From Bacteroidales bacterium UBA1628 (GTDB taxonomy: Bacteria > Bacteroidota > Bacteroidia > Bacteroidales > UBA932), in NCBI GenBank assembly GCA_002321335.1, contig DCMG01000115.1, positions 1 to 8,634 of the forward strand: 8,634 bases of DNA. The letters run 5' to 3'. Shown here one piece after another: positions 1 through 8,634 of the stretch. The notes below the pieces were generated by a model. It searched no databases. It saw only the letters and a list, made by a program, of their open reading frames with translations, and was not told the origin of the DNA. Made by a program: the position numbers and the translations under genes. Each line of letters opens with the position of its first letter. Positions within the stretch are counted from its first letter, which is position 1.

Positions 1-2732
<2,732 letters not shown>

Positions 2733-2776
2733 AACCCACATGCCATAGAATCATTAAGTCAAATGTTATTTGAAAA

Positions 2777-2944
2777 CTAGTCGTCGGTCTCGGGGTCGGC
2801 CATGATGGTGGTGCCGGAATCCAGGGCGGAGGCGGAGGTGATTACTACTCGGGAAACGCCGGAATTGATGGCCTCGAAGGCGTTCTGGAGCTTCGGGATC
2901 ATGCCTTCGGAGATGGTGCCGTCAGCGACCATTGGGGCGAAATC
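2777..2944 (-). pseudogene. argB: Displaced 3' fragment of argB (last 55 codons plus stop)
   Basis: On the minus strand this stretch encodes the final 55 residues of acetylglutamate kinase, in frame and ending in TAG, and aligns without gaps to the end of the intact argB at 4155-4322. By eye 158 of 168 bases match. The internal differences are six silent third-position changes and one codon change (TCG Ser to CCA Pro at the position of residue 211). The stop differs, TAG here against TGA. Similarity begins exactly at the stop codon and ends abruptly after 2944. It has no start, ATP-binding half or ribosome site, so it cannot make a kinase. The absence of frameshifts and the silent-change pattern suggest a tail that was part of a working argB until recently. 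Confidence 0.93.
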
Positions 2945-2978
2945 TTTGCCGACAGGCCTATTATTACCTAATTATTAA

Positions 2979-2986
2979 TACCTTTG
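2979..2986 (+). promoter_or_regulatory. Candidate Bacteroidota -7 promoter element for the DUF1016 gene
   Basis: TACCTTTG fits the Bacteroidota sigma-ABfr -7 consensus TAnnTTTG exactly and sits in an AT-rich stretch just upstream of the gene. No good TTTG/TTG -33 box appears at the usual spacing; a TTTG at 2945-2948 is about 30 bp away, which is too far. Transcription would start near 2990-2993, giving an almost leaderless message for either ATG at 2992 or 3001. The element lies in the unique sequence just inside the argB repeat, so the inserted gene appears to bring its own promoter. Confidence 0.5.
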
Positions 2987-3000
2987 CATTTATGGGACAA

Positions 3001-4143
3001 ATGAACACAACGGCGGTTTACAACAACGCTGCGGAAATCATAAAGACGGCTATACTGCAAGGGCAGTACGAAGCCCTCAAAGGCGAAAACCGTGTGCAGC
3101 TTGCCGTGTACTTCGGCATAGGTAAATATGTTTCCCTCAATTCACGACAAGGGACTTGGGGAACGGGAGCGCTTGCGGCGATCAGCGAGAGGTTAAGAAA
3201 GATAATGCCTGGACTTCGAGGGTTTTCAGCTGAAAGTCTGAAAAAGATGCGCCTATTTTATGAGAACTGGGCGATTCTTGATTATACTAATTGCAACGGA
3301 GTAATTACCCCAACCGATAAATCGGTAATCGCGATTACCGATTTGTCGAAAGCCTCAATTGACATCTATCACAGCATGACGCTTCCAAATACGGCCGATT
3401 TTCCGGCCGCTGAGTTTTTGATGGTTCCATTCACACATCACTCTCGGATTCTCGCCAAAAGCAAAGACTTAGAGGAACGTTACTATTATATTCGCAGATG
3501 TGCTAATGAGCATTTGTCTGTCGATACTTTAATAAAACTGATGGACAATGACGCATTCCACCGTCAAGCGCTCATTCCCAGCAATTTCACCAAGACGATA
3601 CCCAACGGTCAGCAAGCCCGAAAGGCCGTAATGATGTTCAAGGATGAATATATGCTTGATTTCATCAATGTGGAGGAAATCGGTGAGCGTGACAAAGAAG
3701 ATGTTAACGAGCGGGTGGTGGAGCAGAAGATCATCCAGAACATAAAGCGGTTCATCATGACCTTTGGCAACGACTTTGCTTTCATTGGCAACCAATACCA
3801 TCTGGAGGCCTATGGAGAGGAATTCTTCCCGGATCTGCTGTTCTTCAACCGTGAGCTGAATGCTATGGTTTGTATTGAGTTAAAGACCGGGAAGTTCAAA
3901 CCGTCATATCTCGGCCAGCTCACATCCTATCTTCGCATCCTTGATGATAAGGTCAAAAAGCCACATGAAAACCCGTCCATCGGCATTGTCCTCTGCAAAG
4001 AAGCGAACAGAGAATTTGTAGAATATATCATCCAGGACTACAACAAGCCTATGGGTGTCGCCACATACAAGACATCCGACGAGATGCCCGAAAAACTCCG
4101 CAAGGCACTGCCGGATGTCGAGGAACTCAGAAAACTGTTATAA
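3001..4143 (+). CDS. DUF1016/YhcG-family PD-(D/E)XK nuclease
   Basis: A 380-residue protein close in length to E. coli YhcG (about 375). The N-terminal DUF1016 domain (about 5-150) shows the hallmark run GTWGTGALAAISERL followed by PGLRGFS and MRLFYENW. A linker of about 100-125 follows, then FTHH and ERYYYIRR. The C-terminal domain carries PD-(D/E)XK residues: Asp278 in FFPDLLFF, Glu293 and Lys295 in CIELKTGKF, then a conserved GQLTSYL helix. The family is often found within or beside restriction-modification and other defence loci; its biochemical role is poorly defined, so DNA cleavage or genome defence is an inference. ATG 3001 is chosen because family members begin just before the NTTAVYNNAA-like helix; ATG 2992 is possible. 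A longer frame from TTG 2932 would start inside the argB repeat and is unlikely. The gene looks AT-richer than its neighbours and is boxed by argB tails, both signs of transfer. Confidence 0.92.
   Translation: MNTTAVYNNAAEIIKTAILQGQYEALKGENRVQLAVYFGIGKYVSLNSRQGTWGTGALAAISERLRKIMPGLRGFSAESLKKMRLFYENWAILDYTNCNGVITPTDKSVIAITDLSKASIDIYHSMTLPNTADFPAAEFLMVPFTHHSRILAKSKDLEERYYYIRRCANEHLSVDTLIKLMDNDAFHRQALIPSNFTKTIPNGQQARKAVMMFKDEYMLDFINVEEIGERDKEDVNERVVEQKIIQNIKRFIMTFGNDFAFIGNQYHLEAYGEEFFPDLLFFNRELNAMVCIELKTGKFKPSYLGQLTSYLRILDDKVKKPHENPSIGIVLCKEANREFVEYIIQDYNKPMGVATYKTSDEMPEKLRKALPDVEELRKLL
3315..3348. repeat. 34-bp near-perfect palindrome inside the DUF1016 gene
   Basis: The core 3319-3344 is a perfect 26-bp palindrome centred between 3331 and 3332 (half-site AAATCGGTAATCG). 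It extends to 34 bp with a single mismatched pair (3318/3345, a U-G wobble in RNA). It encodes part of the linker, about residues 105-116 (TDKSVIAITDLS), between the DUF1016 and nuclease domains. It could form a strong cruciform or mRNA hairpin, serve as a protein-binding site, or be a small inserted repeat in a tolerant linker. Confidence 0.85.
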
Positions 4144-4154
4144 GCAACCACGCG

Positions 4155-4322
4155 TCAGTCGTCGGTCTCGGGGTCGGCCATGATGGTGGTGCCGGAATCC
4201 AGGGCGGAGGCGGAGGTGATGACGACACGGGAAACGCCGGAGTTGATGGCCTCAAAGGCGTTCTGGAGTTTCGGGATCATGCCTTCGGAGATGGTGCCGT
4301 CAGCGACCATCGAGGCGAAATC
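4155..4322. repeat. Right copy of 168-bp direct repeat (3' end of intact argB)
   Basis: Partner of the copy at 2777-2944, in the same orientation, offset by 1378 bp. It is the functional 3' end of argB. Differing positions in this copy are 4155 and 4156 (stop codon), 4221, 4224, 4227, 4242, 4254, 4269 (all third codon positions), and 4311 and 4313 (one codon). Homologous recombination between the copies would remove exactly one repeat plus the DUF1016 gene and leave a full-length argB. Confidence 0.95.
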
Positions 4323-4943
4323 GGAACTGGTAATGGTCGGGATTACGCTCGAAGGGTCGTTCAAGTCTTTCATCACGCCAGGGGTGGACGAGCAATATGT
4401 CAGGGTCACGTCATAGACGGAGGCGAGGGTCTGGGCGACGGACGAGGCGATGGTGTCGGCGTTGGTGTTCAGCATCGAGCCTTCCTTGTCGTGGGTCAGC
4501 GGGGCGAGAACCGGCACGGCACCGGACTCAAGAAGGTTTTCCAAGGCCTTGGCGTTGACGTACTTGATGTCACCGACGTAGCCGAAATTGATCGGCTGGA
4601 CCGGTCTTTTGACACTCATTATCAGGTTCAGATCAGCTCCGGTAAGACCAATGGCGTTGACCCCAAGGGCTTGCAGGCGAGCCACAAGATTCTTGTTGAC
4701 AAGACCACCGTAGACCATCGTGACGACTTTCAGCATCTCCGCGCTGGTGATCCTGCGGCCATCAATCATCTGGGTCTCCACGCCCAACTTTGCGGCCACC
4801 TCCGTGGCGATCTTGCCGCCACCGTGCACGAGAATCTTTCTGCCCCTAAGGCTTGAGAACGACATCAGAAGCCCCTGAAGAGACTCCTCGTTCTCCACAA
4901 TGGCTCCCCCGACCTTAATTATATTCAATGAATCCTTTATCAT
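4155..4943 (-). CDS. argB: N-acetylglutamate (or N-succinylglutamate) kinase
   Basis: Cytosolic amino acid kinase that phosphorylates the gamma-carboxylate of acylated glutamate with ATP, the second step of arginine synthesis. The 262-residue product has the family's landmarks in order: KVGG at 10-13, VHGGGK at 39-44 (phosphate binding), GLTGADL at 99-105, NTNADT at 159-164 and GMIPKL at 221-226. ATG 4943 is preferred over TTG 4952; GAGGA lies just before it, and the argF' stop is 12 bp upstream. In Bacteroides relatives with a succinylornithine carbamoyltransferase the natural substrate may be succinylglutamate; that is inferred from the pathway. It is the last gene of the operon here. Its last 55 codons are duplicated at 2777-2944, and its TGA stop faces the DUF1016 stop across 11 bp with no obvious terminator, so the 3' end may be a hybrid or replaced tail. 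Confidence 0.96.
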   Translation of the reverse strand: MIKDSLNIIKVGGAIVENEESLQGLLMSFSSLRGRKILVHGGGKIATEVAAKLGVETQMIDGRRITSAEMLKVVTMVYGGLVNKNLVARLQALGVNAIGLTGADLNLIMSVKRPVQPINFGYVGDIKYVNAKALENLLESGAVPVLAPLTHDKEGSMLNTNADTIASSVAQTLASVYDVTLTYCSSTPGVMKDLNDPSSVIPTITSSDFASMVADGTISEGMIPKLQNAFEAINSGVSRVVITSASALDSGTTIMADPETDD

Positions 4944-4955
4944 ATTCCTCAAAAA

Positions 4956-5906
4956 TTACTGTAGATCCTCCAGCATTCTCTTCATCACAACCTGGGCGGA
5001 GACGACACGGTTGGCGGCCTCCGGGATGACGATGCTGCGAGGGGAATCAATCACCTCGTCGGTCACGATCATATTCCTTCTCACCGGCAGGCAGTGCATG
5101 AAGTAGGCGTTGTTGGTGACGGCCATCTGCCTTGCGCCGACGGTCCATGAGCGGTCATGACTGAGAATCTGGCCATAGTGCGAGACGGAGGACCAGTTCT
5201 TGGCGTAGATGAAGTCCGCACCCTCGAAGGCTTTCATCTGGTCGTACTCCACACGAGCCTTGCCGACAAACTGAGGGTCAAGCTCATAGCCTTCCGGCTG
5301 CGTGATTACGAAATCCACATCGGCAGCGTTCATCCACTCAGCGAACGAGTTCGGCACGGCCTGAGGCAGAGCCCTCGGATGAGGAGCCCAGGTCAGTACC
5401 ACTTTCGGGCGAGCCACGGTTTTATATTCATTGATGGTGATGAGGTCCGCGAAGGCCTGGCACGGATGGACCGTGGCAGATTCGAGACTGATGACAGGTT
5501 TGCCGGAATATTCAATGAACTGCTTGAGTATTGTCTCGTTGTAGTCGAAGGTCTTGTCCTTCAGACCGGCGAACGAGCGCACACCGATGATGTCGCAGTA
5601 GCTGCCGATGACCGGGATCGCCTCGCGCAGATGCTCCGGCTTGTCACCGTCCATCACCACGCCCATCTCGGTCTCAAGTTTCCAGCTGTCACCGTTGACA
5701 TTGAGCACTATCGAGTTCATTCCCAGATTCATGGCCGCCTTCTGGCTGCTCAGTCTGGTACGCAGACTGCTGTTGAAGAAGATCAGAATGATCGTCTTGT
5801 TCTTGCCAAGGTTCTGCCAGGCGAACGGAGTCGCCTTGACCTGCTTCGCCTCCTCAAGCGCCTTGCCGAGGTCGCCTATGTCGCCAACGTGAAAAAAACT
5901 TCTCAT
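4956..5906 (-). CDS. argF': N-succinylornithine carbamoyltransferase (argF')
   Basis: Transfers the carbamoyl group of carbamoyl phosphate to N-succinylornithine, making N-succinylcitrulline. The 316-residue protein carries the carbamoyl-phosphate loop FFNSSLRTR at 43-51, Arg110 in GVRSF, His147 in the HPCQ motif and HCLPVRR at 271-277. Two details favour the succinylornithine enzyme of the Bacteroides fragilis type over ordinary OTCase: SSLRT replaces STRT, and proline occupies residue 90 in MDGDKPEHL, the position known to separate succinyl- from acetylornithine enzymes (glutamate in the Xanthomonas acetyl enzyme). It overlaps the end of argD by 4 bp (ATGA), which suggests translational coupling. 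Strict substrate choice is inferred from these residues. Confidence 0.93.
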   Translation of the reverse strand: MRSFFHVGDIGDLGKALEEAKQVKATPFAWQNLGKNKTIILIFFNSSLRTRLSSQKAAMNLGMNSIVLNVNGDSWKLETEMGVVMDGDKPEHLREAIPVIGSYCDIIGVRSFAGLKDKTFDYNETILKQFIEYSGKPVISLESATVHPCQAFADLITINEYKTVARPKVVLTWAPHPRALPQAVPNSFAEWMNAADVDFVITQPEGYELDPQFVGKARVEYDQMKAFEGADFIYAKNWSSVSHYGQILSHDRSWTVGARQMAVTNNAYFMHCLPVRRNMIVTDEVIDSPRSIVIPEAANRVVSAQVVMKRMLEDLQ

Positions 5907-7024
5907 AATACTTCCTTCAATGCGTTAATGAATATGTCAACGTCCGCCTTGGTGAGGGTCAGCGGGGCAAGAAGGCGGATCATGTTCTTGCCGGAAACGC
6001 CTGTGAATATGTGTTTTTCGTAAAGGAGGCGGCCTCTGATCTCTGCGATCGGCTCATTGAATTCGATGCCGACCATAAGGCCGCGGCCGCGAACTTCCTT
6101 GATCCTCGGAGAGGACGGGATGGAGTTTTTGAGATATTCACCCACCTCAAAGGCGTTCGCGACGAGGTTTTCTTCTTTAAATATGTCAGCGACGGCATTG
6201 GCGGCGGCCATCGCGAGGTAGTTGCCGCCGAAAGTCGTGCCGAGCATTCCCTTGGTGGCCTCGAACTCTGGAGAGATCAGGACTCCGCCAATCGGGAAGC
6301 CATTCGCCATTCCCTTGGCCATCGTGACGATGTCCGGTTTGATTCCGGCCCACTGGTGGGCGAAGAATCTGCCGCTTCTGCCGTAGCCGCTTTGGATTTC
6401 GTCCAGGATCAGCACAACGCCCGCGTCCTTTGTGGCCTGGCGCAGGTCTCTCATGAACTGGTCATCAGGGATGACAATTCCTCCGACTCCCTGGATGCCT
6501 TCGATGATCACACCGGCTACATCTCCCTTGGCAAGTTCAGCCTTGACGGCCTCTATGTCATTCAGAGGCAGGAAGGTGACATTGTGGTGCGAGTTGAACG
6601 GAGCTGAATATTTCGGGTTGTCGGTGACGGCCACGGCTCCGGAGGTCCTTCCGTGAAAGGCTCCCTTGAAGGCTATCATTCTGTCCTTTCCGGTGTGGAA
6701 AGAGGCCAGTTTGAGGGCGTTCTCGTTGGCTTCCGCTCCCGAGTTGATCAGGAAGAGGGAGTAGTCCTCCAGGCCGGAGAGTTCTCCGATCTTTCGGGCA
6801 AGCTCAACCTGAAGCGGATTCTTCACGCTGTTTGAGTAGAAGCCGATCTTGTTCAGTTGGTCGGTGATGGCGGCCACGTATTTCGGGTGGCAGTGGCCGA
6901 CTGAGATGACGGCATGGCCGCCGTAGAGGTCGAGATATTCCTGCCCCTTGTCGTCCCAGATTCTGGTGCCTTTGGCTTTGACGGGGGCAACGTCAAAAAG
7001 GCTATATACGTCAAATAAATTCAT
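5903..7024 (-). CDS. argD: Acetyl/succinylornithine aminotransferase
   Basis: PLP-dependent class III aminotransferase that converts acylated glutamate semialdehyde to acylornithine using glutamate. The 373-residue product shows YLDLYGGHAV at 30-39, the phosphate-binding SGAEANE at 95-101, FHGRT at 123-127, LDEIQSGYGR at 207-216 with PLP-contacting Asp208, the Schiff-base lysine Lys237 in MAKGMANGFP, and TTFGGN at 263-268. ATG 7024 is chosen over TTG 7030, because relatives begin MxLFDVYxLFD. No Shine-Dalgarno precedes it, only an AT-rich leader, as is common in Bacteroidota. It lies 49 bp downstream of argC and overlaps argF'. The companion carbamoyltransferase suggests succinyl rather than acetyl intermediates. 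Confidence 0.96.
   Translation of the reverse strand: MNLFDVYSLFDVAPVKAKGTRIWDDKGQEYLDLYGGHAVISVGHCHPKYVAAITDQLNKIGFYSNSVKNPLQVELARKIGELSGLEDYSLFLINSGAEANENALKLASFHTGKDRMIAFKGAFHGRTSGAVAVTDNPKYSAPFNSHHNVTFLPLNDIEAVKAELAKGDVAGVIIEGIQGVGGIVIPDDQFMRDLRQATKDAGVVLILDEIQSGYGRSGRFFAHQWAGIKPDIVTMAKGMANGFPIGGVLISPEFEATKGMLGTTFGGNYLAMAAANAVADIFKEENLVANAFEVGEYLKNSIPSSPRIKEVRGRGLMVGIEFNEPIAEIRGRLLYEKHIFTGVSGKNMIRLLAPLTLTKADVDIFINALKEVL
5911..5917 (-). promoter_or_regulatory. Ribosome binding site for argF' inside the end of argD
   Basis: Read on the minus strand, AAGGAAG lies four bases before the argF' ATG (GTATT-like spacer), within the last codons of argD. It is the clearest Shine-Dalgarno-like sequence in the operon and supports re-initiation at the ATGA overlap. 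Confidence 0.6.
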
Positions 7025-7046
7025 TGTCAATAATTTTCGTAAGAAC

Positions 7047-7073
7047 CATGCGCTTCGGCAAGCTCAGTGACCA
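7047..7073. repeat. Possible copy of a dispersed CTTCGRCAAGCTCAG-type intergenic repeat
   Basis: The argC-argD gap contains CTTCGGCAAGCTCAGTGACC (7053-7072). From memory this core resembles a short palindromic-like sequence (CTTCGACAAGCTCAG) scattered between genes in many bacterial genomes. GCTT and AAGC can pair across CGGC to form a small hairpin. Only one copy is in this window, so repetition cannot be shown here. Confidence 0.4.
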
Positions 7074-8054
7074 TTAAAACCGTGTGCCTTTAAGATGAAG
7101 TCCTGTGTCCTCGGGAAGGCCGAAGATGAGGTTCATGTTCTCGACGGCCTGACCGGAAGCACCTTTGACAAGATTGTCGATGATGCTGACAACGTGGAGC
7201 TTGCGGCCGTGTTTGCGGACATTGAGCACACATTTGTTCGTGTTCACGACCATCTTGAGGTCCGGATTCGTGTCAATCACGTGCACGAAAGGCTCGTCCT
7301 TGTAGTAATCCTTGTACAAAGCCACAGCTTCTTCCTCGGAAAGGTCGCAGTCAAAATAGACCGAAGCCAGAATACCTCTGGTGAAGTCGCCCCTGACCGG
7401 AACAAAGTTCAGTTCGCCCTCATAGCTTGGAGCAAGCGTGTGGAGGGTCTCCCCTATCTCGCCCAGATGCTGATGTGTAAACGCCTTGTACACAGAGAGG
7501 TTGTTGGCTCTCCAGCTGAAATGCGTGGTCTCTGACGGAGCCTGGCCGGCGCCGGTGGAACCTGTGATTCCCGTCACGTGGATTTCCGGCAACTTGTCAG
7601 CCTTTGCCATAGGCAGAAGGGCCAGCTGGATCGAAGTCGCGAAACATCCAGGGTTGGCTATATGTTTGGCTTTCACAATCTTGCATCTAAAAGCCTCCGG
7701 AAGTCCGTAAACGAAATCCTCCGCGTCAGCGGCCAGACGGAAATCGTTGCTGAGGTCGATGATGGCTCCATCGTAACTTTCCGGAAGAGAATGCACAAAG
7801 CCCTTAGACTTTCCGTGACCGGAGCAAAGGAATATCACATCGGCCAGCTCCACCGGAGCGTCGGCGCTGAACTTCAGGTCAGTCTCCCCCAACAGATCCT
7901 GATGTGCCGACCACACCGGTTCGCCTGCGTGGCTTCCGCTCTGCGCAAAGACAATCTTTACGTTCGGATGATTGACCAGAATCCGCAGAAGCTCACCGGC
8001 AGTGTAGCCAGCGGCCCCTACGATTCCGACACGTATATACTCATTTATAATCAT
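7074..8054 (-). CDS. argC: N-acetyl-gamma-glutamyl-phosphate reductase
   Basis: NADPH-dependent reductase that turns acylglutamyl phosphate into the semialdehyde, the third step of arginine synthesis. The 326-residue protein has an N-terminal Rossmann motif GIVGAAGYTAGEL at 10-22, the catalytic Cys137 in ANPGCFATS, GITGSTGAG at 162-170, the conserved histidines of THQHLGEI at 193-200 and the C-terminal IIDNLVKGASGQA at 291-303. Length fits the family's usual short form. The ATG at 8054 has GAGGAA about 11 bases upstream. argG ends 40 bp upstream and argD begins 49 bp downstream, consistent with one transcript. Confidence 0.97.
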   Translation of the reverse strand: MIINEYIRVGIVGAAGYTAGELLRILVNHPNVKIVFAQSGSHAGEPVWSAHQDLLGETDLKFSADAPVELADVIFLCSGHGKSKGFVHSLPESYDGAIIDLSNDFRLAADAEDFVYGLPEAFRCKIVKAKHIANPGCFATSIQLALLPMAKADKLPEIHVTGITGSTGAGQAPSETTHFSWRANNLSVYKAFTHQHLGEIGETLHTLAPSYEGELNFVPVRGDFTRGILASVYFDCDLSEEEAVALYKDYYKDEPFVHVIDTNPDLKMVVNTNKCVLNVRKHGRKLHVVSIIDNLVKGASGQAVENMNLIFGLPEDTGLHLKGTRF

Positions 8055-8094
8055 TAGCGTAATAATTCCTCATTCAACTTACCTAAGGCGACGG

Positions 8095-8634
8095 CTACAA
8101 TTCCTTTTCCAGTTGCTCGCCTTCGTCCTTGTGGGCGGTGTAGTAGACACGGAGAGGGGTGGATGTGACCTTGATGAAGCCTTTGGCGTCCTCGCTGGTC
8201 CAGCCTTTCTGCATCTCGCCATATTCCCCGAACTTGGTCTTGACAAGGTCACAAGGGGAATCCACACCAACGGTGGAGAACGACCACGGGCGAAGTTCCA
8301 TCGTCACCTTGCCGGTCACGTTCCTCTGGCTGCTCTCAAGCATCGCCTCAATGTCCCTCATCACAGGCTCAAGGTACTGGCTCTCGTGCAGGAACATTCC
8401 GTACCAGTTGGAAACCTGATCCTTCCAGTACTGCTGCCACTTGCTGAGGGTGAACTTCTCAAGGAACTTGTGGGCAGCGATAATCAGCATCGGAGCAGCG
8501 GCCTCGAAACCGACACGTCCCTTGATGCCGATGATCGTGTCCCCGACGTGCATGTCACGGCCGATGCCGTACGGAGCCGCGATGGACTCGATCTTCTGAA
8601 TGGCTGCGACTTTGTCAGCGAATTTCTCACCGTT
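8095..8634 (-). CDS. argG: Argininosuccinate synthase, C-terminal part (5' end outside window)
   Basis: ATP-dependent ligase joining citrulline and aspartate. Only the last 179 residues are in the window; the frame is open at the right edge, so the start lies beyond it. The visible part contains the family's C-terminal signatures: PYGIGRDMHVGDTIIGIKG with GRVGFEAAAP, then KFTLSKWQQYW, NWYGMFLHE and GKVTMELRP. It ends in TAG at 8095-8097. A full-length enzyme would be about 400 residues, so roughly 55 percent is missing. It is the first visible gene of the arg operon. The operon promoter must lie upstream of it, outside the window. Confidence 0.95.
   Translation of the reverse strand, partial: NGEKFADKVAAIQKIESIAAPYGIGRDMHVGDTIIGIKGRVGFEAAAPMLIIAAHKFLEKFTLSKWQQYWKDQVSNWYGMFLHESQYLEPVMRDIEAMLESSQRNVTGKVTMELRPWSFSTVGVDSPCDLVKTKFGEYGEMQKGWTSEDAKGFIKVTSTPLRVYYTAHKDEGEQLEKEL

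Larger units (their letters stand above)
2777..4154. other. Putative 1378-bp acquired module: argB tail plus DUF1016 nuclease gene
   Basis: The unit runs from the first base of the left argB tail to the base before the intact argB stop codon. It holds one repeat copy, a short AT-rich promoter region and one complete gene. Genomic islands that insert into the 3' end of a gene typically leave this signature: a replacement tail restores the gene, and the original tail lies at the far end of the insert. Here the insert is only one gene long and has no recombinase, so an alternative is single-crossover integration of a circle carrying an argB tail, or double recombination with related DNA. The boundaries are seen directly; the mobility is inferred. 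Confidence 0.5.

Noticed and set aside
2759..2773. Small inverted repeat TCAAAT-GTT-ATTTGA between the helicase and the argB tail as a terminator
   Set aside because: The stem is only six AT-rich pairs and no T-run follows on either strand, so a functional terminator is not supported.
2932..3000. N-terminal extension of the DUF1016 gene from TTG 2932
   Set aside because: The extension begins inside the argB repeat, spans the promoter candidate and has no resemblance to the family's N-terminus; ATG 3001 (or 2992) fits the known length.
5157..6023. 288-codon open frame on the plus strand opposite argF' and argD
   Set aside because: It is antisense to two well-conserved enzymes in a high-GC region where shadow frames are common, and its translation shows no recognisable domain.
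7025..7030. TTG 7030 as the argD start, and TTG 4952 as the argB start
   Set aside because: In-frame ATG codons two and three codons later match the family's N-termini better.

Overview
The window looks like chromosomal DNA from a member of the Bacteroidota, most likely Bacteroidales. The arginine genes are of the Bacteroides type: the carbamoyltransferase has the proline (residue 90) and the SSLRT motif of N-succinylornithine transcarbamylase. Start codons mostly lack strong Shine-Dalgarno sequences, and one promoter candidate fits the Bacteroidota -7 consensus TAnnTTTG. No species can be named from the sequence alone.

Right half (4155-8634, all minus strand): a compact arginine biosynthesis operon read right to left, argG (entering at the right edge), argC, argD, argF' and argB. 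Gaps are 40 bp (argG-argC), 49 bp (argC-argD), a 4-bp ATGA overlap (argD-argF') and 12 bp (argF'-argB). ArgB phosphorylates the acylated glutamate, ArgC reduces it, ArgD transaminates it to acylornithine, ArgF' carbamoylates it (probably on the succinylated intermediate), and ArgG adds aspartate to citrulline.

Left half (1-4143, plus strand): accessory, defence-type genes. A long SF2 helicase/translocase gene enters from the left edge without its true start. It has Walker A, DEYH, SGTP and motif V/VI signatures, and it ends in a small beta-rich, Tudor/KOW-like domain. After 44 bp comes a stray 168-bp copy of the 3' end of argB (2777-2944). Then come about 50 bp with a promoter candidate and a complete DUF1016/YhcG-type gene with a PD-(D/E)XK nuclease domain. 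That gene ends only 11 bp from the stop codon of the intact, convergent argB.

The key observation is this arrangement. The DUF1016 gene lies between two direct copies of the last 55 codons of argB, giving a repeat-plus-cargo unit of 1378 bp. By eye the copies differ at 10 of 168 positions. Six are single third-codon-position silent changes, two swap the stop codon (TAG versus TGA), and two fall in one codon (Ser to Pro). So both tails evolved as working coding sequence before coming together; this is not a recent local duplication followed by decay. The simplest reading is that the nuclease gene arrived with a foreign argB tail that either restored or was displaced from argB on insertion. No integrase or transposase is visible.

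The only gene-free stretch of note is 2733-3000 (268 bp). It holds the argB tail copy, the promoter candidate and a weak AT-rich hairpin. No tRNA, rRNA, CRISPR array or insertion sequence was seen.
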